From Streptomyces rishiriensis (GTDB taxonomy: Bacteria; Actinomycetota; Actinomycetes; Streptomycetales; Streptomycetaceae), in NCBI RefSeq assembly GCF_030815485.1, contig NZ_JAUSWV010000002.1, positions 2,356,001 to 2,420,000 on the forward strand: 64,000 nucleotides of DNA, written 5' to 3'. Position 1 is the first letter of the stretch. Each line of letters begins with the position of its first letter. The notes under the pieces were generated by a model. That model saw nothing but the letters and a program-made list of their open reading frames with translations. It had not been told where the DNA came from and did no database searches. Shown piece by piece: positions 17,790 through 26,566 of the stretch. Both the position numbers and the translations under genes were made by a program.

Positions 17790-20299
17790 GCGGGCGGGCT
17801 CGACTGACGCTGTGCTCGGCGGCGGCGACACTGATGGCCTCGTGCGCCCTGCTGCCCCTCGTCACCCCGGCGACCTGGTTCCTCCAGGCGGCGTTCCTGC
17901 TGGCCGTCCAGTCCGGGGTGGGCGCGGCGACCCGCCGGGTGCCGCTGGCCCGGCCGCTGACGGTGGCCGCGCAGGCCCTGGTCACGCTGGTGCTGCTGAC
18001 CCTGCTCTTCGCCCGTGAGCACGCCCTCGCGGGCCTGATCCCCGGCCCGGAGGCCTTCCGCCACTTCGGCGACCTGCTCCAGACGGGCACCGACGACGTG
18101 GGGCGGTACGCGATCCCGGCCCCGCTGTCCGACGGCATCCGGCTGATGGTGATCGGCGGGGTGCTGGTGATCGGCCTGGCGGTGGACACCCTCGCGGTGA
18201 CCTACCGCAACGCGGCCCCGGCCGGTCTGCCGCTGCTGGCGTTGTACTCGGTCGCCGCGGGCCTGTCCGAAGGAGTGACCGACTGGCTGTGGTTCCTCGT
18301 CGCCGCGGCCGGCTATCTGATGCTGCTGCTCGCCGAGGGCCGGGAGCGGCTCTCGCAGTGGGGCCGGGTCTTCGGCGGGGCGCCGCGCGGTCCGGGCGGA
18401 CAGCCCGGCCCGGTGGCCCCGGTGCGCACCGGCCGTCGCATCGGCATGGCCGCGCTGGGCGTCGCCCTCGTGGTGCCGCTCCTGCCGCTGCCCGCGATAC
18501 AGGGCGGCCTGCTGGACGGGGCGGGCACCGGCGTCGGCGCGGGCAACGGCAGCGGGGGCACCATTTCCGCGGTCAACCCGCTGGTGTCGCTGCGCGACAG
18601 CCTGAACGTGGACGAGGACCGCACGGTCCTGACCCTGCGTACCACCACCAGCAACATCTCGGACATGTACCTGAGGATCGTGTCGCTGGACGACTTCGAC
18701 GGCACGACGTGGAAGCCGGCGAAGCGACACATCATCGCCGTGCCGGACGAGTTCCCCTCGCCCACCGGTCTGGGCCGGGACGTCAAGCGGACCGAGGTCA
18801 CGACCCGGATCGCGGCCGCCACCGGCTACGGCCAGGACTGGCTGCCGATGCCGTACCCGCCCAGCAGCGTGCAGATCAAGGGCAACTGGCGGTACGAGCC
18901 GGTCGGCATGACCCTGGTCGGTGACCACGGCCAGAAGACCAGCGGCAAGACGTACCAGGTGACGAGCCTCGACGTGCAGCCGACGGCGGAGCAGCTGGCC
19001 TCGGCGCCCGAGGCGCCCGGCTCCGTGAGGAGCACCTACACCAAGGTCCCGGACTCCCTCCCCGCGGTGGTGGCACAGCAGGCCCGGGAGATCACCGCGG
19101 GCGCCGCCGGCGACTACGAGAAGGCCGTCGCGCTCCAGGACTACTTCGCGGTGACGGGCGGCTTCGAGTACGACACCGAGGTCGAGGTCGGCAGCGGGCC
19201 CAACGCGATCGCCCGCTTCCTGAAGGACAAGCAGGGATTCTGCGTCCACTTCTCGTTCGCGATGGCCGCGATGGCCCGCACGCTGGGCATACCGGCGAGG
19301 GTCGCGGTGGGCTTCGCGCCGGGTTCCCCGCAGGCGGACGGGTCGGTGGCGGTCGGCCTCAAGGACGCGCACGCCTGGCCGGAGCTGTACTTCGAGGGCG
19401 TCGGCTGGACCCGTTTCGAGCCGACCCCCACCCGCGGCACGACGCCCACGTACACGCTGCCGGACAGTTCGGGCGAGACCGTGCCCGACCTGCCCCAGGC
19501 CTCCCGCTCGGCGGACGCGGCGCCTTCGGCCGAGCCCTCGGCGAGCACCAGTTGCTCGGCGCAGGACAAGAAGCTCGAGGGCTGCGCCGCCGCGCTGCCG
19601 CTGGACCCGACGGAGCAGGACGGCGGCGGTACCCCCTGGTACGCGATCGCCGGATGGACGCTGCTGGGGGCGGCGGCACTCGCCCTGCCGCTGCTGCCGA
19701 TGCTGTGGCGGCTGAGAAGACGCTCGGTGCGGCTGGCCTCCGCCCAGCACTCCGCGTCCTCGCCCGCCGGGGCTCCCCCGGGCCGACGCAAGGACGGCGG
19801 CGACGACCGGCAGCCGGGCGACCCCGGTCCCGCGGTGCTGCTGGACGTGCCGGCGCAGGAGGCCGGTGAGGCGACCGTCGGGCATGTGCTGGCGGTGTGG
19901 CGCGAGCTCACCGACACGGCCTGGGACTACGGCATCGAGCCGGACGACGCCCTGACCCCCCGGCGGGCCGCCGCGCGGATCATCCGGATCGGAGAGCTGG
20001 ACGAGTCGGTGGGCCGTTCGGTGCACCGGGTGGCGGGCGCCGTGGAGCAGGTGCTGTTCGCCCCGGAGCCGAGGGCGGAGTCCGGCCTGGCCGACGACGT
20101 ACGCAGGGTGCAGGGGGCGCTGCGCGAGCGGGTCGGCTGGACCACGCGCGTGCGTGCCGTCGTGGCGCCGCGTTCGGCCGTTCGCGCGGTCTGGGACCTG
20201 AGCGACCGCTGGACGGCCCTCAAGGCGTCCTGGGCGGCCCGTCTGGCGACTCTTGTGCGGCGCCCGTCCGGACCTCAGGGCCAGCAGCAGAGCGGCTGA
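17786..20299 (+). CDS. Transglutaminase-like membrane protein (TgpA type)
   Basis: A large (837-residue) membrane protein with about six N-terminal helices, a large extracellular loop containing a transglutaminase-like cysteine-protease domain, another helix near 625-650 and a cytoplasmic C-terminal DUF4129-like segment. The catalytic Cys486 is in QGFCVHFSFAM and His529 in DAHAWPELY. The usual third residue is Glu545 here (RFEPTP) where many relatives have Asp. ATG 17786 forms an ATGA overlap with the DUF58 gene and has GGGAGG 7 nt upstream. It is the last gene of the MoxR operon. Confidence 0.92.
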   Translation: MSGRARLTLCSAAATLMASCALLPLVTPATWFLQAAFLLAVQSGVGAATRRVPLARPLTVAAQALVTLVLLTLLFAREHALAGLIPGPEAFRHFGDLLQTGTDDVGRYAIPAPLSDGIRLMVIGGVLVIGLAVDTLAVTYRNAAPAGLPLLALYSVAAGLSEGVTDWLWFLVAAAGYLMLLLAEGRERLSQWGRVFGGAPRGPGGQPGPVAPVRTGRRIGMAALGVALVVPLLPLPAIQGGLLDGAGTGVGAGNGSGGTISAVNPLVSLRDSLNVDEDRTVLTLRTTTSNISDMYLRIVSLDDFDGTTWKPAKRHIIAVPDEFPSPTGLGRDVKRTEVTTRIAAATGYGQDWLPMPYPPSSVQIKGNWRYEPVGMTLVGDHGQKTSGKTYQVTSLDVQPTAEQLASAPEAPGSVRSTYTKVPDSLPAVVAQQAREITAGAAGDYEKAVALQDYFAVTGGFEYDTEVEVGSGPNAIARFLKDKQGFCVHFSFAMAAMARTLGIPARVAVGFAPGSPQADGSVAVGLKDAHAWPELYFEGVGWTRFEPTPTRGTTPTYTLPDSSGETVPDLPQASRSADAAPSAEPSASTSCSAQDKKLEGCAAALPLDPTEQDGGGTPWYAIAGWTLLGAAALALPLLPMLWRLRRRSVRLASAQHSASSPAGAPPGRRKDGGDDRQPGDPGPAVLLDVPAQEAGEATVGHVLAVWRELTDTAWDYGIEPDDALTPRRAAARIIRIGELDESVGRSVHRVAGAVEQVLFAPEPRAESGLADDVRRVQGALRERVGWTTRVRAVVAPRSAVRAVWDLSDRWTALKASWAARLATLVRRPSGPQGQQQSG

Positions 20300-20940
20300 G
20301 AAAGCCGAGCCCGGCTCCAGGTGAAGCCGGACTCGGCCCTGGCCGTCGCGGGCCTGGCCGTCTCGGGCCTGGCCGGGCTCGGCCCTGGCCGTCTCGGGCC
20401 TGGCCGGGCTCGGCCCTGGCCGTCTCGGGCCTGGCCATCTCGGGCCTGGCCGGGCTCGGCCCTGGCCGTCTCGGGCCTGGCCGTCTCGGGCCTGGCCGGG
20501 CTCGGCCCTGGCGGTCCCAGGCTTGCCCGGTCGCGCCCCTGGCGGTCGCGCCCCTGGCGGTCGCGGCCCTGGCGGTCTCGGGCTTGCCCGGGCTCGCTCC
20601 TGGCGGTCTCCGGCAGAGATCGAGCATCGGTACGAGCCCGGCTCCAGGTGAAGCCGGTCTCGGCCCTGGCGGACTAGGCCCTGGCCGGTCTCGGGCAGAG
20701 ACCGGCATTGGCAGGAGCCCGTGCGCCGAGTCCGTGTGCGGGCCTGTGTGTCAGGCCAAGCACTGCCGCGTAGCCGTGTAGGGCCGTGCAGCCTTGTAGT
20801 ACAGCCCTGCGAGGGGCCTGTACGGGCTCTGGGAGGAGGGCCGGGGGCACGCGGCTGTGGCGGCACAACGATGAAGGGGCGGCCACCCGGTCGGGTGGTC
20901 GCCCCTCGATGTTTCCACGCATGGGGGTGGTGCTGCGGTG
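20300..20940. repeat. Non-coding degenerate repeat tract
   Basis: This 641-bp gap separates two convergent transcription units. From about 20330 to 20600 it is made of imperfect copies of a GGCCTGGCCGTCTCG-like unit, with a CCTGGCGGTCGCG variant toward the right. A 37-bp direct repeat with a single mismatch brackets the array (20307-20343 and 20634-20670). The remainder (20700-20870) is unique. The open frames through it are low-complexity Ala/Gly/Pro/Arg translations and I do not call them genes. Confidence 0.85.
20876..20905 (-). terminator. Terminator downstream of the DUF3040 gene
   Basis: GGGGCGGCCACCC at 20876-20888 pairs with GGGTGGTCGCCCC at 20893-20905, with one G-T pair and a 4-nt loop. 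It lies 35 bp beyond the minus-strand stop of the DUF3040 gene. There is no U tract, as is common in Streptomyces. Confidence 0.75.
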
Positions 20941-21354
20941 TCAGTGACCGCCCTGCTCGTCACGGCGGCGCTGCCAGCGCTGCTCGATCCGGTCCATCAT
21001 GGAGCGCTTCTGCCGACCCTGACCACGACCGTGCGGGGTGCCCGGGGCTCCTGCGGCGCCTGCCGCGGGTTGCTCACCCGGCTTGGGCGCCTTGCGCCAG
21101 CCGGTCACGGCGAGAACCGCACAGCCCAGCATGACGAGGAAGCCCACCACACTCAGCCAGACCTGCTTGGCGACCATACCGGCCATGAGGAGCGCGATAC
21201 CCACGAGGAAGCCTGCGACCGCCTGGTAGACCCGACGCCGGGTGTACGTACGCAGCCCGCTTCCCTCGAGCGCCGACGCGAACTTGGGATCTTCGGCGTA
21301 CAGCGCTCGCTCCATCTGCTCGAGCATGCGCTGCTCGTGCTCCGAGAGCGGCAC
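20941..21354 (-). CDS. DUF3040 domain-containing membrane protein
   Basis: A 137-residue actinobacterial protein. The N-terminal helix MPLSEHEQRMLEQMERALY is the DUF3040 hallmark. Two hydrophobic helices follow (about 46-63 and 67-84), then a basic, Gln/Arg-rich cytoplasmic tail. The GTG start has GAGGAGG 5 nt upstream. Its own promoter is at 21404-21432 and a terminator follows it. Members often lie near the dcw cluster, but no function is established. Confidence 0.93.
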   Translation of the reverse strand: MPLSEHEQRMLEQMERALYAEDPKFASALEGSGLRTYTRRRVYQAVAGFLVGIALLMAGMVAKQVWLSVVGFLVMLGCAVLAVTGWRKAPKPGEQPAAGAAGAPGTPHGRGQGRQKRSMMDRIEQRWQRRRDEQGGH

Positions 21355-21403
21355 GGAGTCCTCCTCATCGTGCAGTCGCCGGGGCGACCCGGGGGGTCCC
21401 TTC

Positions 21404-21432
21404 AGGATAGGCAGGGAATCGCCCCCGTGAAA
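21404..21432 (-). promoter_or_regulatory. Promoter of the DUF3040 gene
   Basis: On the minus strand TTTCAC (21432-21427), a 17-nt spacer and TATCCT (21409-21404). The predicted start of transcription is about 40 nt upstream of the GTG start codon. Confidence 0.55.
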
Positions 21433-21629
21433 CCCGCCCCTCTACGCCAATTGGCCAACCGGAGCCCGCCATGGACGTCCCGGCCCGCTGAGGTTTCATT
21501 CCCCAGGAGCCGACCCGTCATGCCGGGCGGTCTCCCTCGATCATACGGCGCACCGCGCCCGAACGGGGGGCCTGTGGCGTACTCCATGCGCAGCCAAGGC
21601 CCTGATCAGCGGTGCGCCCCAGGAGGCGC

Positions 21630-22457
21630 TCAGGTCCCGTCGACCCCCCGCGTCTCCCCCAGCACGTGGAGCTGGGTCGCCACGGAGTGGAAGGCGGCGA
21701 GTTCGGCGGCGGCCTCCTCGAGCTTCAGCAGGGCCTCCAGTGCGCCCGGCTCGGTGTCCACGAGCACGCCGGGGACGAGGTCGGCGAAGACCCGCACGCC
21801 GTGCACCGATCCGACCCGCAGTCCCGCGCCCTCGACCAGCGTGGTGAGCTGCTCGGCGGTGAAGCGGCGCGGCACGGGGTCGCCCTCGCCCCAGCGGCCG
21901 TCCGGGCCCGTGAGGGCCTGCCGGGCCTCCTTGAAGCGGCCGGCGAGGGCGCGTGCCAGCACTGCTCCGCCGAGCCCCGCGGCGAGCAGGCTGAGGACGC
22001 CCCCGGAGCGCAGTGCGGCCACGACGTTGCGGACGCCCTCGGCCGGGTCGTCCACGTACTCCAGGACGCCATGGCACAGGACCGCGTCGTAGCCGCCCCG
22101 CTCGACCACGTCGAAGAGCCCGTGGGCGTCGCCCTGGACGCCCTTGACGCGATCGGCGACGCCGGCCTCGGCGGTGCGGCGCTCCAGGGCGAACAGCGCG
22201 TTGGGGCTGGGGTCGACGACGGTGACCCGGTGCCCGAGCAGGGCGACGGGCACCGCGAAGTTGCCGCTGCCGCCGCCGGTGTCGAGGACGTCGAGCGACT
22301 CACGCCCGGTCGCCTTGACCCGGCGCTCGAGGGCCTCCTGGAGAACCTCCCAGACCACGGCCGTACGGAGCGCGGCGCGGGGCCGGGGAGGGTCGGAGCG
22401 TGGCGGCGTCGGGTGCGGGCTGTGAGGGGAGGCGGGCGGGCGCATCGGGTCCGACAC
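21630..22457 (-). CDS. Class I SAM-dependent methyltransferase
   Basis: A 275-residue protein with SAM-binding motif I VLDTGGGSGNFAVPVALLG near residues 57-75, the acidic end of beta-2 in VTVVDPSP, and motif IV-like YDAVLCHGVLEYVDDP. The arrangement resembles the CmoM/SmtA branch that methylates tRNA, but the substrate cannot be read from the sequence. The first 30 residues are proline-rich and probably disordered. The start is GTG at 22457. Confidence 0.88.
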   Translation of the reverse strand: MSDPMRPPASPHSPHPTPPRSDPPRPRAALRTAVVWEVLQEALERRVKATGRESLDVLDTGGGSGNFAVPVALLGHRVTVVDPSPNALFALERRTAEAGVADRVKGVQGDAHGLFDVVERGGYDAVLCHGVLEYVDDPAEGVRNVVAALRSGGVLSLLAAGLGGAVLARALAGRFKEARQALTGPDGRWGEGDPVPRRFTAEQLTTLVEGAGLRVGSVHGVRVFADLVPGVLVDTEPGALEALLKLEEAAAELAAFHSVATQLHVLGETRGVDGT

Positions 22458-22648
22458 GGCAGTTGACTCCTCGGCGCGGCACCGCCTCTTGCGCGGCGGA
22501 GCGAACGGACTGCCTTCCCGGCCCGGTCCGACCCGGCCAGGTGAGCGGGCGGGGCGAGGTGGGCGCAGGGACGGCTTCAGGCGCCTTCCACCCTATTGCC
22601 TCCGGGACCTCGGTCCGGTCACGGTGGCGCCCCCGGCGGCGGCCCATG

Positions 22649-23212
22649 TCAGCCCGCGTCCGGCAGGTCGTGCCCCGCACCGGAGCCGCCCGGGCTCTCC
22701 TCTTCCTGGCGTGGCTGCGGAAGGACCGGCTGGAGCACCAGCATCCGTTCGACGAGGCGCAGGAACATCGCCACGTCGCGTATCAGATCGTCGGCGTCCC
22801 GGCGGGTGGCCGCGCCCTGGATGCCCGCCTCGGCCCGGGCGCGGCGCCTGGCGCCGGAGGCGAAAAGGGCGCTCCACTCGGTGAGTTCGGGCGCTATCTC
22901 GGGGAGCACTTCCCAGGCGCTCCGGATGCGGGCCCGGCGGCGCGGGGAGGGATCGGGGCGGCCCCGGGCGGCGAGCACGGCCGCCGCGGTGCGCAGGGCG
23001 GCGAGGTGGGCCGTGGCGTATCGCTCGTTCGGGGTTTCGAGGACGGCCGCCTCGTCCAGCCCGGCGCGGGCCTGGGCGAGCAGATCGAGGGCGGCGGGTG
23101 GGGCCGTGGTGCGCCGAAGCACGGGGTGCACGTCGCTCGCCGGGCCGTTCAGTGAGGGGGCAGGGCCGGTGGCGCGGCGCCGCTTTGCGGCGGCTGCGTG
23201 GTAGGTGGCCAT
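22649..23212 (-). CDS. SAV_6107-type HEPN domain protein
   Basis: A 187-residue actinobacterial protein of mainly helical composition that matches my memory of the SAV_6107-like HEPN family. The core lies at about residues 38-160 (ALDLLAQARAGLDEAAVLETPNERYATAHLAALR to VAMFLRLVERML in parts). I do not see the RxxxxH catalytic motif of HEPN RNases, so nuclease activity is not supported. The Shine-Dalgarno AGGAGG lies 6 nt from the ATG. It is divergent from the ABC/YhgE/TetR operon. Confidence 0.8.
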   Translation of the reverse strand: MATYHAAAAKRRRATGPAPSLNGPASDVHPVLRRTTAPPAALDLLAQARAGLDEAAVLETPNERYATAHLAALRTAAAVLAARGRPDPSPRRRARIRSAWEVLPEIAPELTEWSALFASGARRRARAEAGIQGAATRRDADDLIRDVAMFLRLVERMLVLQPVLPQPRQEEESPGGSGAGHDLPDAG

Positions 23213-23313
23213 GACGAACCTCCTGTCGTCTGTGTGACGGCACGCCCTGATACGGGTTGCCGTATGTGCCCATCGTGGGGTATGGCACTGACAATCCGTT
23301 CTGACCTGGGGTT

Positions 23314-23360
23314 TTGCTTCGATCGAAGGTTCGGGCTAGTTTTTGCACTGACCAGTCAGT
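23314..23360 (+). promoter_or_regulatory. Promoter and TetR-type operator of the ABC/YhgE/TetR operon
   Basis: TTGCTT (23314-23319), a 17-nt spacer and TAGTTT (23337-23342) predict a transcription start near 23349. ACTGACCAGTCAGT at 23347-23360, a perfect 6-bp inverted repeat with a 2-nt centre, sits on that start. A second palindrome, CTTCGATCGAAG, overlaps the -35 at 23317-23328. Repression by the TetR protein encoded at the end of the operon is the likely arrangement. The 14-mer recurs upstream of the acyl-CoA ligase at 56254. Confidence 0.6.
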
Positions 23361-23386
23361 TCAATTAATCACCACCAGGGGGACCT

Positions 23387-24466
23387 GTGGACGGGGTCGG
23401 TGTCACCGCCGACGGCTTCGGGCTCCGAGGCCCTCGCGGATGGGCGTTCCGGGGAATCGGCATCGACGCGGAGCCGGGTTCGCTGATCGCCGTCGAGGGA
23501 CCGTCCGGCTCCGGCCGGACCAGCCTGCTGCTCGCCCTCACCGGGCGGATGAAGGCCACCGAGGGCACGGCGACCGTGGGCGGGGCACGGCTGCCGAAGC
23601 AGTCGGCGGCCGTGCGAGGCGTCGCCGCGCTCGCACACGTCGCCGGCGTGACCGACCTCGACCCGGCGCTGACCGTCGGGGAGCATCTGCGCGAACGGGC
23701 GCTGCTGGAGCGGCGGTTCGGCGGTCCCGTACGGGAGTTGCTGCGGCCTCGCGCGGAGCGGCGGGCCGCAGTGGGGCAGCGGATCGACGCCGCGCTCTCC
23801 GCCGCCGGGCTCGACCGCGATGCCCTGCCCAAGGGGTCACGGACCGCCGTCCGCGACCTGGAGCGCCTGGAAGCGCTGCGGCTGTCCGTGGCGCTGGCGC
23901 TCATCGGACGTCCCCGGCTGCTCGGCGTCGACGACATCGACCTGAAGCTGACGGACGCCGAGCGGGAGGAGGTCTGGGCGCTGCTCAGGTCCCTGGCCGA
24001 AGCGGGGACGACGGTCCTCGCGGTGTGCGGCGCCGCGCCCGAGGGCGCGGTCGCGGTCTCCACCGGCCCGCGGCCCGTGCCGCTCGACCGGGCGACCGCC
24101 GCCGGGACCCGTGTCCGGGTCCGGGAGGCCGCGGTCGACTCCCGCGACGAGACCACGGCCGGATCCGCCGAGGAGACCACGGCCGACTCCGACATGACCT
24201 CTCGGTCCACGCACTCCACGAAGCCCGCCGAGTCCGCCGAGCCCGCCGCACCCGTCGAAGCCGTCGAAGCCGTCGAAGCCGTCGAAGCCGTCGAAGCCGT
24301 CGAAGCCGTCGAAGCCGCCAAGACCACCGTGTCCGCCAAGACCACCCCGTCCGACACGCCGACCGGGACCGATCAGAAGACCGGGACCGCGCACAGGACC
24401 GAGTCCACCGGGACCGAGCAGGAAGAGGAGAAGACGGATGCGATCGCCGAGTCTGGCCGCGCTTGA
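23387..24466 (+). CDS. Degenerate ABC-type ATP-binding protein with repetitive tail
   Basis: A 359-residue protein with an ABC ATPase-like N-terminal part (about 1-230). Key residues are altered. Walker A reads GPSGSGRT (Lys replaced by Arg), no LSGGQ signature is visible, and the Walker B end is LLGVDDID rather than ending in DE. Residues from about 245 on are a Thr/Ser/Glu-rich, probably disordered tail containing seven Val-Glu-Ala repeats. The GTG start at 23387 follows AGGGGGA. It overlaps the YhgE gene by 29 bp, which implies that the two work together. Confidence 0.8.
   Translation: MDGVGVTADGFGLRGPRGWAFRGIGIDAEPGSLIAVEGPSGSGRTSLLLALTGRMKATEGTATVGGARLPKQSAAVRGVAALAHVAGVTDLDPALTVGEHLRERALLERRFGGPVRELLRPRAERRAAVGQRIDAALSAAGLDRDALPKGSRTAVRDLERLEALRLSVALALIGRPRLLGVDDIDLKLTDAEREEVWALLRSLAEAGTTVLAVCGAAPEGAVAVSTGPRPVPLDRATAAGTRVRVREAAVDSRDETTAGSAEETTADSDMTSRSTHSTKPAESAEPAAPVEAVEAVEAVEAVEAVEAVEAAKTTVSAKTTPSDTPTGTDQKTGTAHRTESTGTEQEEEKTDAIAESGRA
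24254..24316. repeat. 9-bp tandem repeat inside the ABC gene
   Basis: Seven exact copies of GTCGAAGCC encode seven Val-Glu-Ala units in the C-terminal tail. Identical codons across all copies point to recent slippage expansion, and copy number may vary between strains. Confidence 0.95.
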
Positions 24467-26522
24467 GCTGCGGCGTTTCGGTCGGGGCAGGCTTCCACGG
24501 GCCGCTCTCGTCGCGCTCCTGCTGCTGCCCCTGCTGTACGGCGCGCTGTACCTGTGGTCCTTCTGGGACCCGTACGGCCGTCTCGACCGCATCCCCGTGG
24601 CACTCGTGAACGACGACCGGGGCGCCAGCGCCGACGGGAAGAGGATCAGCGCCGGGGACGACATCGCCAAGGGCCTGCGCGACAGCGAGGTCTTCGACTG
24701 GCACGAGGTGAGTGCCGCCGAGGCACGCGCGGGCGTGGAGGACGGCAGGTACTACCTGTCGCTGACCATGCCGGCCGACTTCAGCGGACGGATCGCCTCC
24801 AGCGCGGGCGACTCGCCCGAGACGAGCGCCCTCCAGGTGCGCACCAACGACGCCAACAACTACATCGTCGGGCAGATCTCGCGAACGGTCTTCAGCGAGG
24901 TGCGCACCGCCGCGTCCACGAAGACCTCGCGGTCCTTCCTGGACAAGATCTTCGTCTCCTTCTCCGACATCCACGGAGCGACCGCGAAGGCCGCCGACGG
25001 GGCCGACGACCTCACCGGCGGCATAGGGAAGGCCGAGAAGGGTTCCAAGGACCTCGCCGACGGGCTGGGCGACGCCAAGGACGGCAGCGGCAAGCTGGCG
25101 AAGGGCCTGAAGAAGCTCGACAAGGGCGCCGACGACCTGGAGGACGGTTCGCAGAAGGTCGCGGACGGCACCCAGACACTCGCCGACAAGGTCAACGGCA
25201 TCGCCGACACGGTGGGGCCCTTCGTCAAGGACAACGAGAAGACCATCGGCGACACCGCCCAACTGGTCGCCGACTCGGCCAAGGTGATCCGCGACAACCT
25301 CGCGACCCTGGTGAAGGTGGCGCCGACCGCCGCCGAGGGCGCCCACACGGCCTCGGACACCCTCGCCGCCGTGCACAGGGCACGCTGTGAGACGCCGGTG
25401 TTGCCCGACCCCGCCTGCGCCGATCTGAAGAAGGCCAAGGACGCCGCCGCCGACGTGGCGAAGGTCGCCGACGACGTCAACACGCTGATCGCCGATCAGG
25501 ACGGCGACCTGAAGTCGCTGCGCACCGACCTCGCCGCCCTCCAGAAGCAGGCACAGTCGCTCGCCGACAGCGCCCCGCACCTCTCGGAGGACCTCGACGA
25601 CGCCGTGACCAAGGTCAACGCGCTCAACACGGGAGCGGCGAAGGTCGCCAAGGGCGCCAAGACGCTGCACACCGGGCTCGGCACCGCCAAGACGGGATCG
25701 GTGGACCTCGACGCGGGCGTCACCAAGCTCGAGACGGGCGCCCAGGATCTCAACGGCGGCATCTTCAAGCTCTCCGACGGCTCCGGAAAGCTCGCCGACG
25801 GTCTGCACGACGGCGCCGAGCAGATCCCGGACTACGACACGCGGCAGCGCGACGCCCGCACCGCCGTCATGGCCGACCCCGTACAGCTCGCCTCCCAGGA
25901 CCTGCACAAGGCGCCCAACTACGGCACCGGCTTCGCCCCGTACTTCATCCCGCTGTCGTTGTGGGTGGGCGCCATGGTGGCGTACATGCTGATCGCGCCG
26001 ATGAACCGGCGCGCGCTCGCCGCGGGCGCCCCGGCCTGGCGGATCGCGCTGGCGGGCTGGCTGCCGGTGGTCGCGATCGGAGTGCTCCAGACGACGGCCC
26101 TGATGGCCGTGCTGCACTGGGCGATCGGCCTGGAGATGGCGCGGGCGGCCGGCACGCTGGGCTTCCTGTTCCTGGTGACGGCGTGCTTCGCCGCCCTCGT
26201 CCAGTGGCTCAACGCGCGCTTCGGGGCTGCGGGCCGGATTCTCGTGCTCGCTCTGCTCATGTTGCAGCTGACGTCGGCGGGCGGCACCTATCCCGTGCAG
26301 ACCAGCCCCGGCTTCTTCAACGCGATCCACCCCTACCTGCCGATGAGTCACGTCGTCGACGCGCTCAGAAGGCTGATCACGGGCGGCGGCCTGACTCCGG
26401 TGTGGCACGCGTGCGTGGTGCTCGTCGCCTTCACCGTGGGCGCCCTGGCGCTGACCGCGCTGTCGGCGCGCCGCCGTCAGGTGTGGACACTGGACCGGCT
26501 GCACCCGGAGCTGAGCCTGTGA
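24438..26522 (+). CDS. YhgE/Pip-family membrane protein
   Basis: A 694-residue protein of the YhgE/Pip family, which is related to ABC-2 type exporters. It has one N-terminal helix (about 20-40), a long extracellular region of about 450 residues rich in repeated alanine/glycine/aspartate heptad-like segments (for example DGTQTLADKVNGIADTV) that should form coiled coils, and about five C-terminal helices starting at FIPLSLWVGAMVAYML. GAGGAG lies 6 nt before the ATG. It probably forms a transporter with the upstream ATPase-like protein. The substrate is unknown. Confidence 0.88.
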   Translation: MRSPSLAALELRRFGRGRLPRAALVALLLLPLLYGALYLWSFWDPYGRLDRIPVALVNDDRGASADGKRISAGDDIAKGLRDSEVFDWHEVSAAEARAGVEDGRYYLSLTMPADFSGRIASSAGDSPETSALQVRTNDANNYIVGQISRTVFSEVRTAASTKTSRSFLDKIFVSFSDIHGATAKAADGADDLTGGIGKAEKGSKDLADGLGDAKDGSGKLAKGLKKLDKGADDLEDGSQKVADGTQTLADKVNGIADTVGPFVKDNEKTIGDTAQLVADSAKVIRDNLATLVKVAPTAAEGAHTASDTLAAVHRARCETPVLPDPACADLKKAKDAAADVAKVADDVNTLIADQDGDLKSLRTDLAALQKQAQSLADSAPHLSEDLDDAVTKVNALNTGAAKVAKGAKTLHTGLGTAKTGSVDLDAGVTKLETGAQDLNGGIFKLSDGSGKLADGLHDGAEQIPDYDTRQRDARTAVMADPVQLASQDLHKAPNYGTGFAPYFIPLSLWVGAMVAYMLIAPMNRRALAAGAPAWRIALAGWLPVVAIGVLQTTALMAVLHWAIGLEMARAAGTLGFLFLVTACFAALVQWLNARFGAAGRILVLALLMLQLTSAGGTYPVQTSPGFFNAIHPYLPMSHVVDALRRLITGGGLTPVWHACVVLVAFTVGALALTALSARRRQVWTLDRLHPELSL

Positions 26523-26566
26523 GGATGCGGCGTCCGGCGGGCCGGGTTCCTGTGACAATCGGGAGC

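Noticed and set aside
20321..20677. Plus-strand open frame of 118 codons through the intergenic repeat tract
   Set aside because: The translation is only Ala/Gly/Pro/Arg repeats created by the DNA repeat. It has no Shine-Dalgarno and no plausible protein.
17720..20866. Very long minus-strand open frame (about 1050 codons) opposite the DUF58 and transglutaminase genes
   Set aside because: It is a shadow of high-GC third-position bias, with Arg/Gly/Pro/His composition and no domain, while the plus strand has recognisable proteins.
23985..26558. Minus-strand open frame of about 857 codons opposite the YhgE gene
   Set aside because: It is antisense to a well-supported YhgE protein and lacks any recognisable motif.
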